Below are positions 1 through 5,387 of a stretch of DNA of 5,387 bases, in pieces. Position 1 is the first letter of the stretch. Each line of letters begins with the position of its first letter. The translations under genes were made by a program, and so were the position numbers. The notes beneath the pieces are model-generated. The model saw nothing but the letters and a program-made list of their open reading frames with translations. It was not told the origin of the DNA and did no database searches. Location: contig JAJYIL010000247.1 of the NCBI GenBank assembly GCA_021790055.1, positions 1 through 5,387 of the forward strand, given 5' to 3'. This DNA comes from Bacteroidota bacterium (lineage in GTDB: Bacteria; Bacteroidota; Ignavibacteria; Ignavibacteriales; Ignavibacteriaceae).

Positions 1-136
1 TGCATGCCTAATAATTTACAAGTGCTCAGAATTAGCCAATCCAGGGACTTTATCTATCACATCTAAAGCTGCTTTCAATCTTTTCTAGTGGCATTTATTT
101 TGAGTCTCCGATCTTAAATAATAATTAGGTAAGAAT
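1..136. other. Leader region upstream of the flagellar operon
   Basis: No plus-strand gene is supported here. Plus-strand frames 1 and 2 remain open only to stops at 64-66 and 87-89, and neither translation resembles a family I recognise. On the minus strand a 22-codon frame (84 down to a TAA at 16-18) reads like ordinary protein, KAALDVIDKVPGLANSEHL, and may be a gene end or a decayed fragment; see findings. The last 30 bases before flgB are very AT-rich. I see no convincing terminator hairpin, so where the preceding transcription unit ends cannot be told from this window. Confidence 0.6.
89..103 (+). promoter_or_regulatory. Weak sigma-54-like promoter candidate for the operon
   Basis: TGGCAT at 89-94 is followed after five bases by TTGA at 100-103. 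This matches the -24 half of the sigma-54 consensus (TGGCAC-N5-TTGC) well and has the right spacing. The -12 half has GA where GC is nearly invariant, which is a serious defect. Sigma-54 control of rod and hook genes is common in several flagellated phyla, which is why it is recorded. It lies 34 bases before the flgB start, a sensible distance. Treat it as a candidate only. Confidence 0.2.
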
Positions 137-532
137 ATGTCAGTATCTACAATTAAGCTGCTGGAAAATTTTGCCGGTTACTGCGCCGAAAGAAATAAGG
201 TAATTAGCGAGAACATTGCTAATATCGGAACCCAAGATTATCAGAGGAAGGATGTTGTTTTCAAAGATGTGCTTGCCGAAAATATGAATGCGCAAATGAA
301 GGCAACCGATGAGCGCCATTTCATTTCTCCCGGCATACAAAGTGGTAATTCCCCCGATTATAAAATTGTTACAGACCATAACAATAATGATGCTTCCGGT
401 GTGAATAACGTAGACATAGATAAAGAAATGGCAGACTTAGCCGAGAATTATCTTAACTTCAAGTTTGCCTCAACAAAAATTTCAGACTACTATAAGACTA
501 TTCAAAGCGTTATTAACGGAGTAACAGTATGA
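137..532 (+). CDS. flgB: Flagellar proximal rod protein FlgB
   Basis: FlgB is a structural subunit of the proximal rod, exported through the flagellar type III apparatus and assembled in the periplasm on FliE and the MS ring. The 131-residue product has the usual length. The N-terminal rod/hook helix carries SENIANIGTQDYQRKD (about residues 24-38), the family's NIANxxTPxY signature with TQDY in place of TPGY. A T-D-x-x-H segment lies near 57-61, and the C-terminal helix NNVDIDKEMADLAENYLNF (90-108) is the conserved zone that packs against the N-terminal helix in rod proteins. As in the family there is no cleavable signal peptide. ATG at 137 has a poor AGGTAA-type ribosome site just upstream (127-132). 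No better start is seen. It is the first gene of the operon, and its stop overlaps flgC in an ATGA. Confidence 0.96.
   Translation: MSVSTIKLLENFAGYCAERNKVISENIANIGTQDYQRKDVVFKDVLAENMNAQMKATDERHFISPGIQSGNSPDYKIVTDHNNNDASGVNNVDIDKEMADLAENYLNFKFASTKISDYYKTIQSVINGVTV
518..521 (+). promoter_or_regulatory. Ribosome binding site of flgC, inside flgB
   Basis: GGAG lies seven bases before the flgC ATG at 529, within the last codons of flgB. With the ATGA stop/start overlap it supports this start and implies translational coupling of the two rod genes. Confidence 0.7.
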
Positions 533-1026
533 AGATTGGACCAACTTTCCCGGGCTTTGATATTAGCGCTCAAGGACTAAGCATACAGCGAAAGAGGATG
601 AACATTATCGCCGAGAACATTGCAAATGCAGACGTTACACGGGCTGCCGATGGTCAGCCGTACCAAAGAAAATATTTGGAGGTCACGGCTTCACAAAATC
701 CGTTTGCAAACAATCTTTCCTCGGAGGCGAGTACGCTTCAATTGAATGTTACCGAGCCGGGACATATTTCAACTCCCGAAATAATGGCTTCTTCAACAAA
801 CAATAATTTATTAGATACTACAAAGGAAATGACCGACAGAACGCCGGGAGACATTGTGTATGAGCCCGATAATCCCAATGCAAACGACAAGGGTTACGTC
901 CAGGAATCCAACGTTAATATAGTTACGGAGATGGTTGATATGATCTCTGCTTCGCGCAGCTACGAGGCAAATTTGACCGCGCTAAATTCATCAAAGCAGA
1001 TGGCAAAAGATTCGATGGAGATTTAG
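529..1026 (+). CDS. flgC: Flagellar proximal rod protein FlgC (enlarged)
   Basis: FlgC is a proximal rod subunit partnering FlgB, FlgF and FliE, secreted by the flagellar export apparatus. The N-terminal signature ISAQGLSIQRKRMNIIAEN (12-30) followed by IANAD and DGQPYQRK (41-48) is typical. The C-terminal half is strongly conserved: VYEPDNPNANDKGYV (110-124), then NVNIVTEMVDMISASRSYEA (128-147), ending in a helix at residue 165. At 165 residues it is longer than the roughly 134 of enterobacterial FlgC. The extra length lies between about 65 and 105, a Ser/Thr/Asn-rich stretch containing TEPGHISTPE that resembles the T-x-x-x-H segment of FlgB. The ATG at 529 overlaps the flgB stop. The next gene starts one base after its TAG. 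Confidence 0.96.
   Translation: MKIGPTFPGFDISAQGLSIQRKRMNIIAENIANADVTRAADGQPYQRKYLEVTASQNPFANNLSSEASTLQLNVTEPGHISTPEIMASSTNNNLLDTTKEMTDRTPGDIVYEPDNPNANDKGYVQESNVNIVTEMVDMISASRSYEANLTALNSSKQMAKDSMEI
1017..1020 (+). promoter_or_regulatory. Ribosome binding site deciding the GTG start of the 96-residue ORF
   Basis: GGAG lies seven bases before GTG 1028, an ideal spacing, and supports the longer form. An ATG at 1040 is also served by GGGA at 1030-1033 with six bases spacing, so the start is not fully settled. Confidence 0.5.
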
Positions 1027-1027
1027 A

Positions 1028-1318
1028 GTGGGAATAGGAATGAACGCAATCGGTAATTATTCACCGCATGGAATTTTAAATACCGGCAAGCAGGCTAAAG
1101 TAAAACAGCCTGCTGCACAAAAGCCGGATAGTAAAACCCCGGCTGCAATCGCTAAGGCTCAGCAGGCAAAGCAAGGTAGTCTTCAGCAGGAAGAAAAAGA
1201 TTTTTTTGCGAAGCTGTATCCGCAAAATAAGGCTGAGGTAGCCGATTATCATTTTTATGAAAGAAGCGGAAAATTATCAGGAGTAAAATTAGGTTCACTA
1301 ATCGATAGAAGAGGTTAA
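1028..1318 (+). CDS. Small conserved-looking protein of unknown function between FlgC and FliE
   Basis: I do not recognise a named family. The product has 96 residues from the GTG, or 92 from the ATG at 1040, and no membrane segment or signal peptide. Residues about 20-52 are Lys/Ala/Gln/Pro-rich and probably disordered. Residues 53-96 look folded and constrained: EEKDFFAKLYP (55-65), then DYHFY, then regularly spaced glycines ending in GVKLGSLIDRRG (85-96). It is a real gene by context: it fills the space between flgC and fliE with a one-base gap on each side, has a good ribosome site, and shares the operon's codon use. Its position suggests a role tied to rod or MS-ring assembly, for example a chaperone, export-cap helper or accessory subunit. 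That is inference from location only. Acidic-aromatic EEK-FF-LYP and terminal IDRRG would be the residues to search with. Confidence 0.85.
   Translation: MGIGMNAIGNYSPHGILNTGKQAKVKQPAAQKPDSKTPAAIAKAQQAKQGSLQQEEKDFFAKLYPQNKAEVADYHFYERSGKLSGVKLGSLIDRRG
1311..1314 (+). promoter_or_regulatory. Ribosome binding site of fliE
   Basis: GAGG lies five bases before the fliE ATG at 1320, within the last codons of the upstream small gene. It supports this start and coupling of the two genes. Confidence 0.6.
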
Positions 1319-1319
1319 G

Positions 1320-1610
1320 ATGACGATCAATTCAATTAGCAAGTTAATTCCAAGCATCAATTCTGAAATACATGCAAACAGTACCGGCAAGGAGAACTTC
1401 GGAAATATTCTTACAGACTTCATCGGCGGCGTAAATAAAAGCCAGCTTAATGCCGACAAGCTTACCAAAGAATATGTTGAAGGCGGCAATGTTCAAATAC
1501 AGGATGTAATGATTGCCGGAGAGAAGGCTAAGACAAGCCTGGATCTTCTGATGGAAATCCGAAACAAAGCTTTAGACATGTATAAAGAATTAACTCAAAT
1601 TCAAGTTTAA
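1320..1610 (+). CDS. fliE: Flagellar hook-basal body protein FliE
   Basis: FliE joins the MS ring (FliF) to the proximal rod and is among the first export substrates. The 96-residue product matches the usual length of about 100. Residues 27-41 (FGNILTDFIGGVNKS) give the F-x-x-x-L-x-x-x-I-x-x-VN pattern. Residues 45-55 include ADKLTKEYVEG. The most conserved block is IQDVMIAGEKAKTSLDLLM (60-78), followed by EIRNKALDMYKELTQIQV, which ends in the family's characteristic QV tail (other members often end MQV). The N-terminal 25 residues are variable, as usual. It starts one base after the upstream gene's TAA and ends five bases before fliF. Family assignment is secure. Confidence 0.95.
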   Translation: MTINSISKLIPSINSEIHANSTGKENFGNILTDFIGGVNKSQLNADKLTKEYVEGGNVQIQDVMIAGEKAKTSLDLLMEIRNKALDMYKELTQIQV

Positions 1611-1615
1611 TACAG

Positions 1616-3211
1616 ATGAAAGAAAATCCGTTCGGTCAAATTCTAAATATCTTCAACAAGCTTACGCTTCAGCAGAAGCTTGTAATCGGCAGCGCCGTAG
1701 CCGGAACAGTATTGCTGCTTGGAATTTTATTAGTGTTTATGAACCAGCCAAGCTACACACCGCTGTTTTCAAATCTCTCGCAGGAGGACGCATCTAAGGT
1801 TATAAACCAATTGAATACTGAGAAGATTCCCTACGAGATTACGGATAACGGCGGAACTATAAAGGTACCGAAAGATAAAGTATACCTGGAAAGGATAATG
1901 TTAGCCGGAAAAGGAATTCCGAGCTCGGGCATTGTAGGCTATGAAATATTCGACAAGACAACGATGGGTATGTCCGACTTTATGCAGAAGCTGGATTACA
2001 AGCGTGCGCTTGAAGGCGAGCTTGCTAAATCTATTATGGAATTAGACGGAGTTGAAGGAGCCAGGGTGCACATTGTTGTTCCGCAGAAGTCGGTCTTTAA
2101 AGATGAGCAAAAGCCGACTACCGCTGCAGTTGTTTTGAAATTGAGAGACAATTACCAGTTGACGAGAGGAAATATTGTTGCAATTACTAATCTTGTTTCG
2201 GCAAGCGTGGAAGGCTTGACTCCCGGCAAAGTAACTTTGATCGATACCCAGGGAAAGCTTTTGTCGAATAATGAAGACGACGATCCGCTTGCAGTTTCAA
2301 GCTCAAGGCAATATGAAATTAAAAAGACAGTTGAAAAATATCTTGCTCAAAAGGCTCAGGCTATACTCGACAATGTTTTAGGCTATGGGAATTCAATGGT
2401 TGAAGTAAATGCCGACTTGAATTTTGACCAGGTGGAAAAGACAATGGAATCTTATGATCCTAATTCTCAAGTTGCTGTCAGCGAGCAGGATATTAAGACT
2501 TCGAACAACGGGAAGAATCTTGGAGATTCAACCGCGCAGATAAGCGATAACAATACTACAAATTACGAGATTAATAAAACGATAGAGAAGGTTGTATCGG
2601 GTACAGGAAATATCAACCGGTTAAGCGTCGCCGCAGTTGTAAATGATATTCCGAAGGAAGTTAAAAAGGGAGGTAATGTTGAGACTGTATATGAGCCGAG
2701 ACCGATAGATCAACTAAACAAGCTGGAGGAAATTGTAAAGAATGCGGTCGGTATCGACCCGACGAGGAATGATCAGTTTTCGATGGTAGATATTCCCTTC
2801 CAGACAAAGGAAGTCGATAATATTCAGATGACCAAGCCGAACCCGCTTGATGATATGAATAAATGGACAAACCCTTTGCTGATGGTGCTTGCAGTCGCTG
2901 CGTCAATCTTCCTTCTTAAAAGCTTGATGAAGCGCTTAAAATCGGAAAAGATTATAATCGGCACCTTTAACAACGGAGAGCTTGCATTAGATAGCTATGC
3001 CAGACCTCAGCTGCCGCAGAACGATGCAGCTCCGCAAATCGGCGCCAGGATTAAAAAGCCTATGCTGCCTGTAGGCGATATTGAAGATGATATTTCCGAG
3101 GACGCTGTTAAAAAGAGAAACCAGCAGGAAAAGATTGCCAACTATGTATCTAAAAATCCTGTAGAGGCAGCCAAGCTAATTAATGCGTGGCTACATGAAG
3201 ATGAATTTTAG
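1616..3211 (+). CDS. fliF: Flagellar MS-ring protein FliF
   Basis: FliF multimerises in the inner membrane to form the MS ring, the platform for rod, switch and export gate. The 531 residues are close to the usual 530-570. A short cytoplasmic N-terminus precedes membrane segment 1 (about 22-42, VIGSAVAGTVLLLGILLVFM). Ring-building motifs follow (about 46-220), with GYEIFDKTTMGMSDF (108-122), the RALEGELAKSI helix (130-140) and VEGARVHIVVP (146-156). The beta-collar domain spans about 230-395, with a polar Asn/Ser-rich loop at 280-316. Membrane segment 2 is about 419-437. The cytoplasmic tail ends in an acidic amphipathic helix, NPVEAAKLINAWLHEDEF (514-531), the FliG-binding element. ATG 1616 has no clear Shine-Dalgarno, but the next Met (42) lies in membrane segment 1, so this start is right. 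It probably relies on ribosomes finishing fliE five bases upstream. No truncation is seen. Confidence 0.97.
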   Translation: MKENPFGQILNIFNKLTLQQKLVIGSAVAGTVLLLGILLVFMNQPSYTPLFSNLSQEDASKVINQLNTEKIPYEITDNGGTIKVPKDKVYLERIMLAGKGIPSSGIVGYEIFDKTTMGMSDFMQKLDYKRALEGELAKSIMELDGVEGARVHIVVPQKSVFKDEQKPTTAAVVLKLRDNYQLTRGNIVAITNLVSASVEGLTPGKVTLIDTQGKLLSNNEDDDPLAVSSSRQYEIKKTVEKYLAQKAQAILDNVLGYGNSMVEVNADLNFDQVEKTMESYDPNSQVAVSEQDIKTSNNGKNLGDSTAQISDNNTTNYEINKTIEKVVSGTGNINRLSVAAVVNDIPKEVKKGGNVETVYEPRPIDQLNKLEEIVKNAVGIDPTRNDQFSMVDIPFQTKEVDNIQMTKPNPLDDMNKWTNPLLMVLAVAASIFLLKSLMKRLKSEKIIIGTFNNGELALDSYARPQLPQNDAAPQIGARIKKPMLPVGDIEDDISEDAVKKRNQQEKIANYVSKNPVEAAKLINAWLHEDEF

Positions 3212-3220
3212 TGTGAAAAC

Positions 3221-4246
3221 ATGCCGCCAAGAGAAGTAAAATCGGTAGATGTTCCCGGCGTTCAAAAGGCTGCTCTGCTGATGATCGCACTTAATGTTGA
3301 GAACGCATCTGAAGTATTTAAGCATCTTGATGTAGCTGAAATAGAAATGATCTCGACGGAGATCTCAAAGGTGAAGAACATCCCGTCGCAAACCGTTGAT
3401 GCCGTAATGGAAGAGTTTTACGGAATGGTAACAGCCCGTGAGTATGTTCTTGAAGGAGGACTTGAATATGCCCGCGCCGTGCTTGAGAAATCTTTCGGCA
3501 TAAACAGGGCAGTAGAGATTATTGAGAAAGTAAAGAACCTAACAACTCTCCGCGGCTTTGACGTTTTAAAAAAGGCTGATTCAGCCCAGTTGATCAGCTT
3601 CCTAAGTAAAGAGCATCCGCAGACCATTGCTTTAATTCTTTCTCACCTTCATCCCGATCAAACTGCAGCCGCGCTGAAGGAATTGCAAGAGCCGCTTAGA
3701 AGTGATGTTGTATATCGCATTGCGACGCTTGGAAAAATTTCTCCGCAGACTTTAAAGCAAATCGAAAAGGTAGTGGACGATATGGCAGGCTTCAGCATGA
3801 GCCAATCTTTAAGCAAGATAGGCGGAACGAAAAGCCTGGCTGCGATTCTTAATAGAACTAACGTAAGCTTAAGTAAAGAAATTTTGACGGGCTTGGAGCA
3901 GAAAGATACCGACGTAGCCGGCGAGGTAAAACGGCTGATGTTCTTGTTTGACGACATCGTAAATATCCAGGACAAAGATATTCAAAAGATTCTGCGTGAA
4001 GTTGATAGGAAGGATCTTGCGCTTTCACTAAAGATTGCCGATGAAGCATTAAAGCAGAAGATATATACCAACATGTCTGAAAGGGCTTCTGATCTTTTAA
4101 AAGAAGAGCTTCAATATATGGGAATGGTTAAATTAAAAGAAGTTGAGGCTGCGCAGGCAAAGATAATAGATTTAATTAAGGCGCTTGAAGAGAGCGGAGA
4201 GATAGCTCTAAACATGCGTGGAGGATCGGACGAGATTTATGTCTAG
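3221..4246 (+). CDS. fliG: Flagellar motor switch/rotor protein FliG
   Basis: FliG sits on the cytoplasmic face of the MS ring, binds FliF, FliM and the MotAB-type stator, and transmits torque. At 341 residues it is full length (typically 330-345). The N-terminal FliF-binding domain (about 10-100) begins VPGVQKAALLMIAL. The middle domain carries the EHPQT motif (131-135), followed by IALILSHL. The flexible Gly-Gly linker is at 201-202. The C-terminal domain contains MFLFDDI (240-246). By alignment with the E. coli sequence as I know it, the torque-helix charges K264, R281, D288, D289 and R297 correspond here to K271, R288, E295, E296 and K304, so every charge is kept. The C-terminus DEIYV resembles the usual DTYV ending. 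The start has no strong ribosome site (GTGAAAAC precedes it), nine bases after fliF. Its frame is the same as fliF's. Confidence 0.97.
   Translation: MPPREVKSVDVPGVQKAALLMIALNVENASEVFKHLDVAEIEMISTEISKVKNIPSQTVDAVMEEFYGMVTAREYVLEGGLEYARAVLEKSFGINRAVEIIEKVKNLTTLRGFDVLKKADSAQLISFLSKEHPQTIALILSHLHPDQTAAALKELQEPLRSDVVYRIATLGKISPQTLKQIEKVVDDMAGFSMSQSLSKIGGTKSLAAILNRTNVSLSKEILTGLEQKDTDVAGEVKRLMFLFDDIVNIQDKDIQKILREVDRKDLALSLKIADEALKQKIYTNMSERASDLLKEELQYMGMVKLKEVEAAQAKIIDLIKALEESGEIALNMRGGSDEIYV
4220..4234 (+). promoter_or_regulatory. Ribosome-binding region of fliH inside fliG
   Basis: A purine-rich stretch has GGAGG at 4220-4224 and GGACGAG at 4228-4234. The second is four bases from ATG 4239, a little close; the first is fourteen away, rather far. 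No comparable site serves GTG 4218 (GGAGA at 4196-4200 is 17 bases off), which favours the ATG start. Confidence 0.4.
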
Positions 4247-4868
4247 CATAATTAAAGTCGGTACTAAGTCTAAAAGGCTGAATATACAACTGAAAAATCC
4301 TTTAGAGAGCTCAGGGATTGAAACCGAGCGGGAGGAGATTTTCTTTAAACGGCAGATACAACAATCCTACGAGAAGGGATACAGCGACGGGCATAAGTTG
4401 GCGAGTGAAAAACTTGAAAAGGAATATTCGGAAAAGCTGGCTAAAAAGTTTTCCGACGTTGACAGGATTTTGTCTTCTTTAGATAAGCAGATATCCGGTT
4501 ACGGGGATGTATTTGAAAAGGTTGTAATCGAGCTGGCTATCTCCATTGCTGAAAAGATTGTACGAAGGGAAATTTCTGAAGAGACAATAATAAATGAAAC
4601 ATTGAGAGAAGCTATAAAAAGGGTTATCGGAAGCAATAAAGTTTTGGTTAAGATAAATCCCGCCGATCTTGATGTATTAAACAACGTTATCGATAAGAGG
4701 CAATTTGATTCAATGCTTTCTAAAATACAGTTTGAAGCGGACAGCAGGATAGAACCGGGAGGATGCTTTATAGAAACCGAGATCGGCAACGTGGATGCAA
4801 GAATATCCTCGCAATTTAATGAGCTGAAAAAATCTTTAGAGGCTAATATTTATTCCGAAGAATTGTAG
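4239..4868 (+). CDS. fliH: Flagellar export ATPase stator/regulator FliH
   Basis: FliH dimers bind the N-terminus of FliI, restrain its ATPase activity and tether it to the C ring and export gate in the cytoplasm. From ATG 4239 the product has 209 residues and starts MSSIIKV, a common style of FliH start. Residues about 30-85 are a charged, probably coiled-coil stretch with a short small-residue repeat G47-x3-G51-x3-A55, the kind of GxxxG-like repeat known in FliH. The C-terminal domain is conserved: VVIELAISIAEKIVRREI (95-112), VLVKINPADLDVL (135-147) and IEPGGCFIETEIGNVDARIS (171-190), the E-x-GGC-x-x-E-T-x-x-G-x-x-D-A signature shared with YscL-type proteins. A longer form from GTG 4218 adds seven residues (MEDRTRF). 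The short form is preferred for its N-terminus. The ATG overlaps the fliG stop by eight bases. Confidence 0.93.
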   Translation: MSSIIKVGTKSKRLNIQLKNPLESSGIETEREEIFFKRQIQQSYEKGYSDGHKLASEKLEKEYSEKLAKKFSDVDRILSSLDKQISGYGDVFEKVVIELAISIAEKIVRREISEETIINETLREAIKRVIGSNKVLVKINPADLDVLNNVIDKRQFDSMLSKIQFEADSRIEPGGCFIETEIGNVDARISSQFNELKKSLEANIYSEEL

Positions 4869-5387
4869 ATGGAAACTGCCTTAAAAATATTGAGCAAGCA
4901 TATGAGATCGATCGAAAGAGCCGATCTAATAAAAGTAAACGGAAAAGTTACTGATGTAATCGGTCTTGTAATCGTTTCTGCAGGTCCGAATGTTTCTCTC
5001 GGAGAAATTTGTACTGTCCTTGATAAGGTAGGGACCGAAGTTTGCAAATCCGAGGTAGTCGGATTTAAAGACGGAAAGGTTCTTTCTATAGCGCTTGGAG
5101 AAGTAAACAATATTTCGCCATCATGCGAGATAATTGCTTCGGGAAGAAGCTTCCAGATTGGGGTCGGCGAAAGCCTTCTAGGTCGCGTGATTGACGGTTT
5201 GGGAAATCCGATTGACGGTAAAGGCGACTTGATGTGCTCATGTTACTTACCTGTTTTTAATGAACCGCCGAGCCCGCTAAGACGAAAGAGAATTGACTCG
5301 CCGTTGCAAACCGGAGTAAGATCGATAGACGGTTTGCTGACTGTGGGTAAAGGACAGAGAATCGGAATCTTTGCAGGCAGTGGAGTC
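4869..5387 (+). CDS. fliI: Flagellum-specific export ATPase FliI, N-terminal part (cut by window end)
   Basis: FliI is the hexameric ATPase of the flagellar type III export apparatus, related to the F1 beta subunit; it loads export substrates at the cytoplasmic gate. The 173 visible residues are about the first 40% of a typical 430-460-residue FliI. The N-terminal beta-barrel domain is about 20-95, with INV-type pattern KVNGKVTDVIGLVIVSAGP (22-40) and GEICTV. Then come ESLLGRVIDGLGNPIDGKG (101-119), PPSPLRRKRID (133-143) and TGVRSIDGLLTVGKGQRIGI (148-167). The window ends at AGSGV (169-173), immediately before the expected GK[ST] of the Walker A loop, so the catalytic motifs are not visible. 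The ATG abuts the fliH TAG with no gap. The open frame continues past the window edge. Only a weak GAAGAA precedes it, so coupling to fliH is likely. Confidence 0.96.
   Translation, partial: METALKILSKHMRSIERADLIKVNGKVTDVIGLVIVSAGPNVSLGEICTVLDKVGTEVCKSEVVGFKDGKVLSIALGEVNNISPSCEIIASGRSFQIGVGESLLGRVIDGLGNPIDGKGDLMCSCYLPVFNEPPSPLRRKRIDSPLQTGVRSIDGLLTVGKGQRIGIFAGSGV

Noticed and set aside
96..102. A Bacteroidetes-type -7 element (TAnnTTTG) at TATTTTG
   Set aside because: It is one base short of the consensus and has no TTG -33 partner at the right distance.
7..129. Imperfect inverted similarity between CCTAATAATTTA (7-18) and AAATAATAATTAGG (116-129), as if ends of a small mobile element
   Set aside because: Only the CCTAAT/ATTAGG core pairs without gaps; the rest is AT-rich and needs a three-base gap. 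No target duplication can be seen, and the window begins too close.
4218..4238. Seven-residue extension of FliH from GTG 4218
   Set aside because: It has no well-placed ribosome site and adds a MEDRTRF leader that does not resemble FliH N-termini; the ATG at 4239 gives the natural MSSIIKV start.
1024..4868. Possible amber (TAG) reassignment, because four of the seven complete genes end in TAG
   Set aside because: Each TAG falls at the expected C-terminus of its family (FlgC, FliF, FliG, FliH) and no TAG interrupts a conserved domain, so TAG is a normal stop here.
140..5110. Open frames on the minus strand opposite flgB, the small ORF and fliE, fliF, fliG, fliH and fliI
   Set aside because: They lie wholly or mostly over well-supported genes, have no recognisable domains or ribosome sites, and have the low-complexity hydrophobic or Ser-rich look of antisense shadows.

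Overview
The window is one tightly packed, single-direction flagellar basal-body operon. All eight genes lie on the plus strand in the order flgB - flgC - small unnamed ORF - fliE - fliF - fliG - fliH - fliI (cut by the window end). Only about 136 bases upstream of flgB are non-coding for this operon. From flgB onward no gap between genes exceeds 9 bases, and several junctions overlap or abut, so the genes are almost certainly co-transcribed and partly translationally coupled.

Layout. Positions 1-136 are a leader with a weak, degenerate promoter-like element and a short minus-strand reading frame of unknown nature. Positions 137-1026 hold the proximal rod proteins FlgB and FlgC. Positions 1028-1318 encode a 96-residue protein with no name I can give, with a low-complexity first half and a conserved-looking C-terminal half. 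Positions 1320-1610 encode FliE, the adaptor between MS ring and rod. Positions 1616-3211 encode FliF (MS ring) and 3221-4246 FliG (rotor/switch). Positions 4239-4868 encode FliH, and 4869-5387 the first 173 residues of the export ATPase FliI, which stops just before the GK[ST] of its Walker A loop.

How they work together. FliF forms the inner-membrane MS ring. FliG docks on the FliF C-terminal tail and takes torque from the stator. FliE and then FlgB/FlgC build the base of the rod on the ring. FliH and FliI form the cytoplasmic ATPase complex that feeds rod, hook and filament subunits to the export gate. This is the usual early (class II-like) gene set.

Organism. The gene order is the widespread flgBC-fliEFGHI order. 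Base composition is moderately AT-rich, FlgC has an insertion, and an extra small gene sits between flgC and fliE. Together these suggest a free-living motile bacterium, perhaps in the Bacteroidota/Ignavibacteria (FCB) neighbourhood. This is an impression, not something the sequence proves. Clear Shine-Dalgarno sequences precede several genes, while fliF and fliG have none.

Nothing here is a new defence or mobile system. The points most worth a second look are the small flgC-fliE interposed gene, the enlarged FlgC, two gene junctions where only one in-frame amber codon separates interacting partners, and the unexplained minus-strand peptide in the leader.
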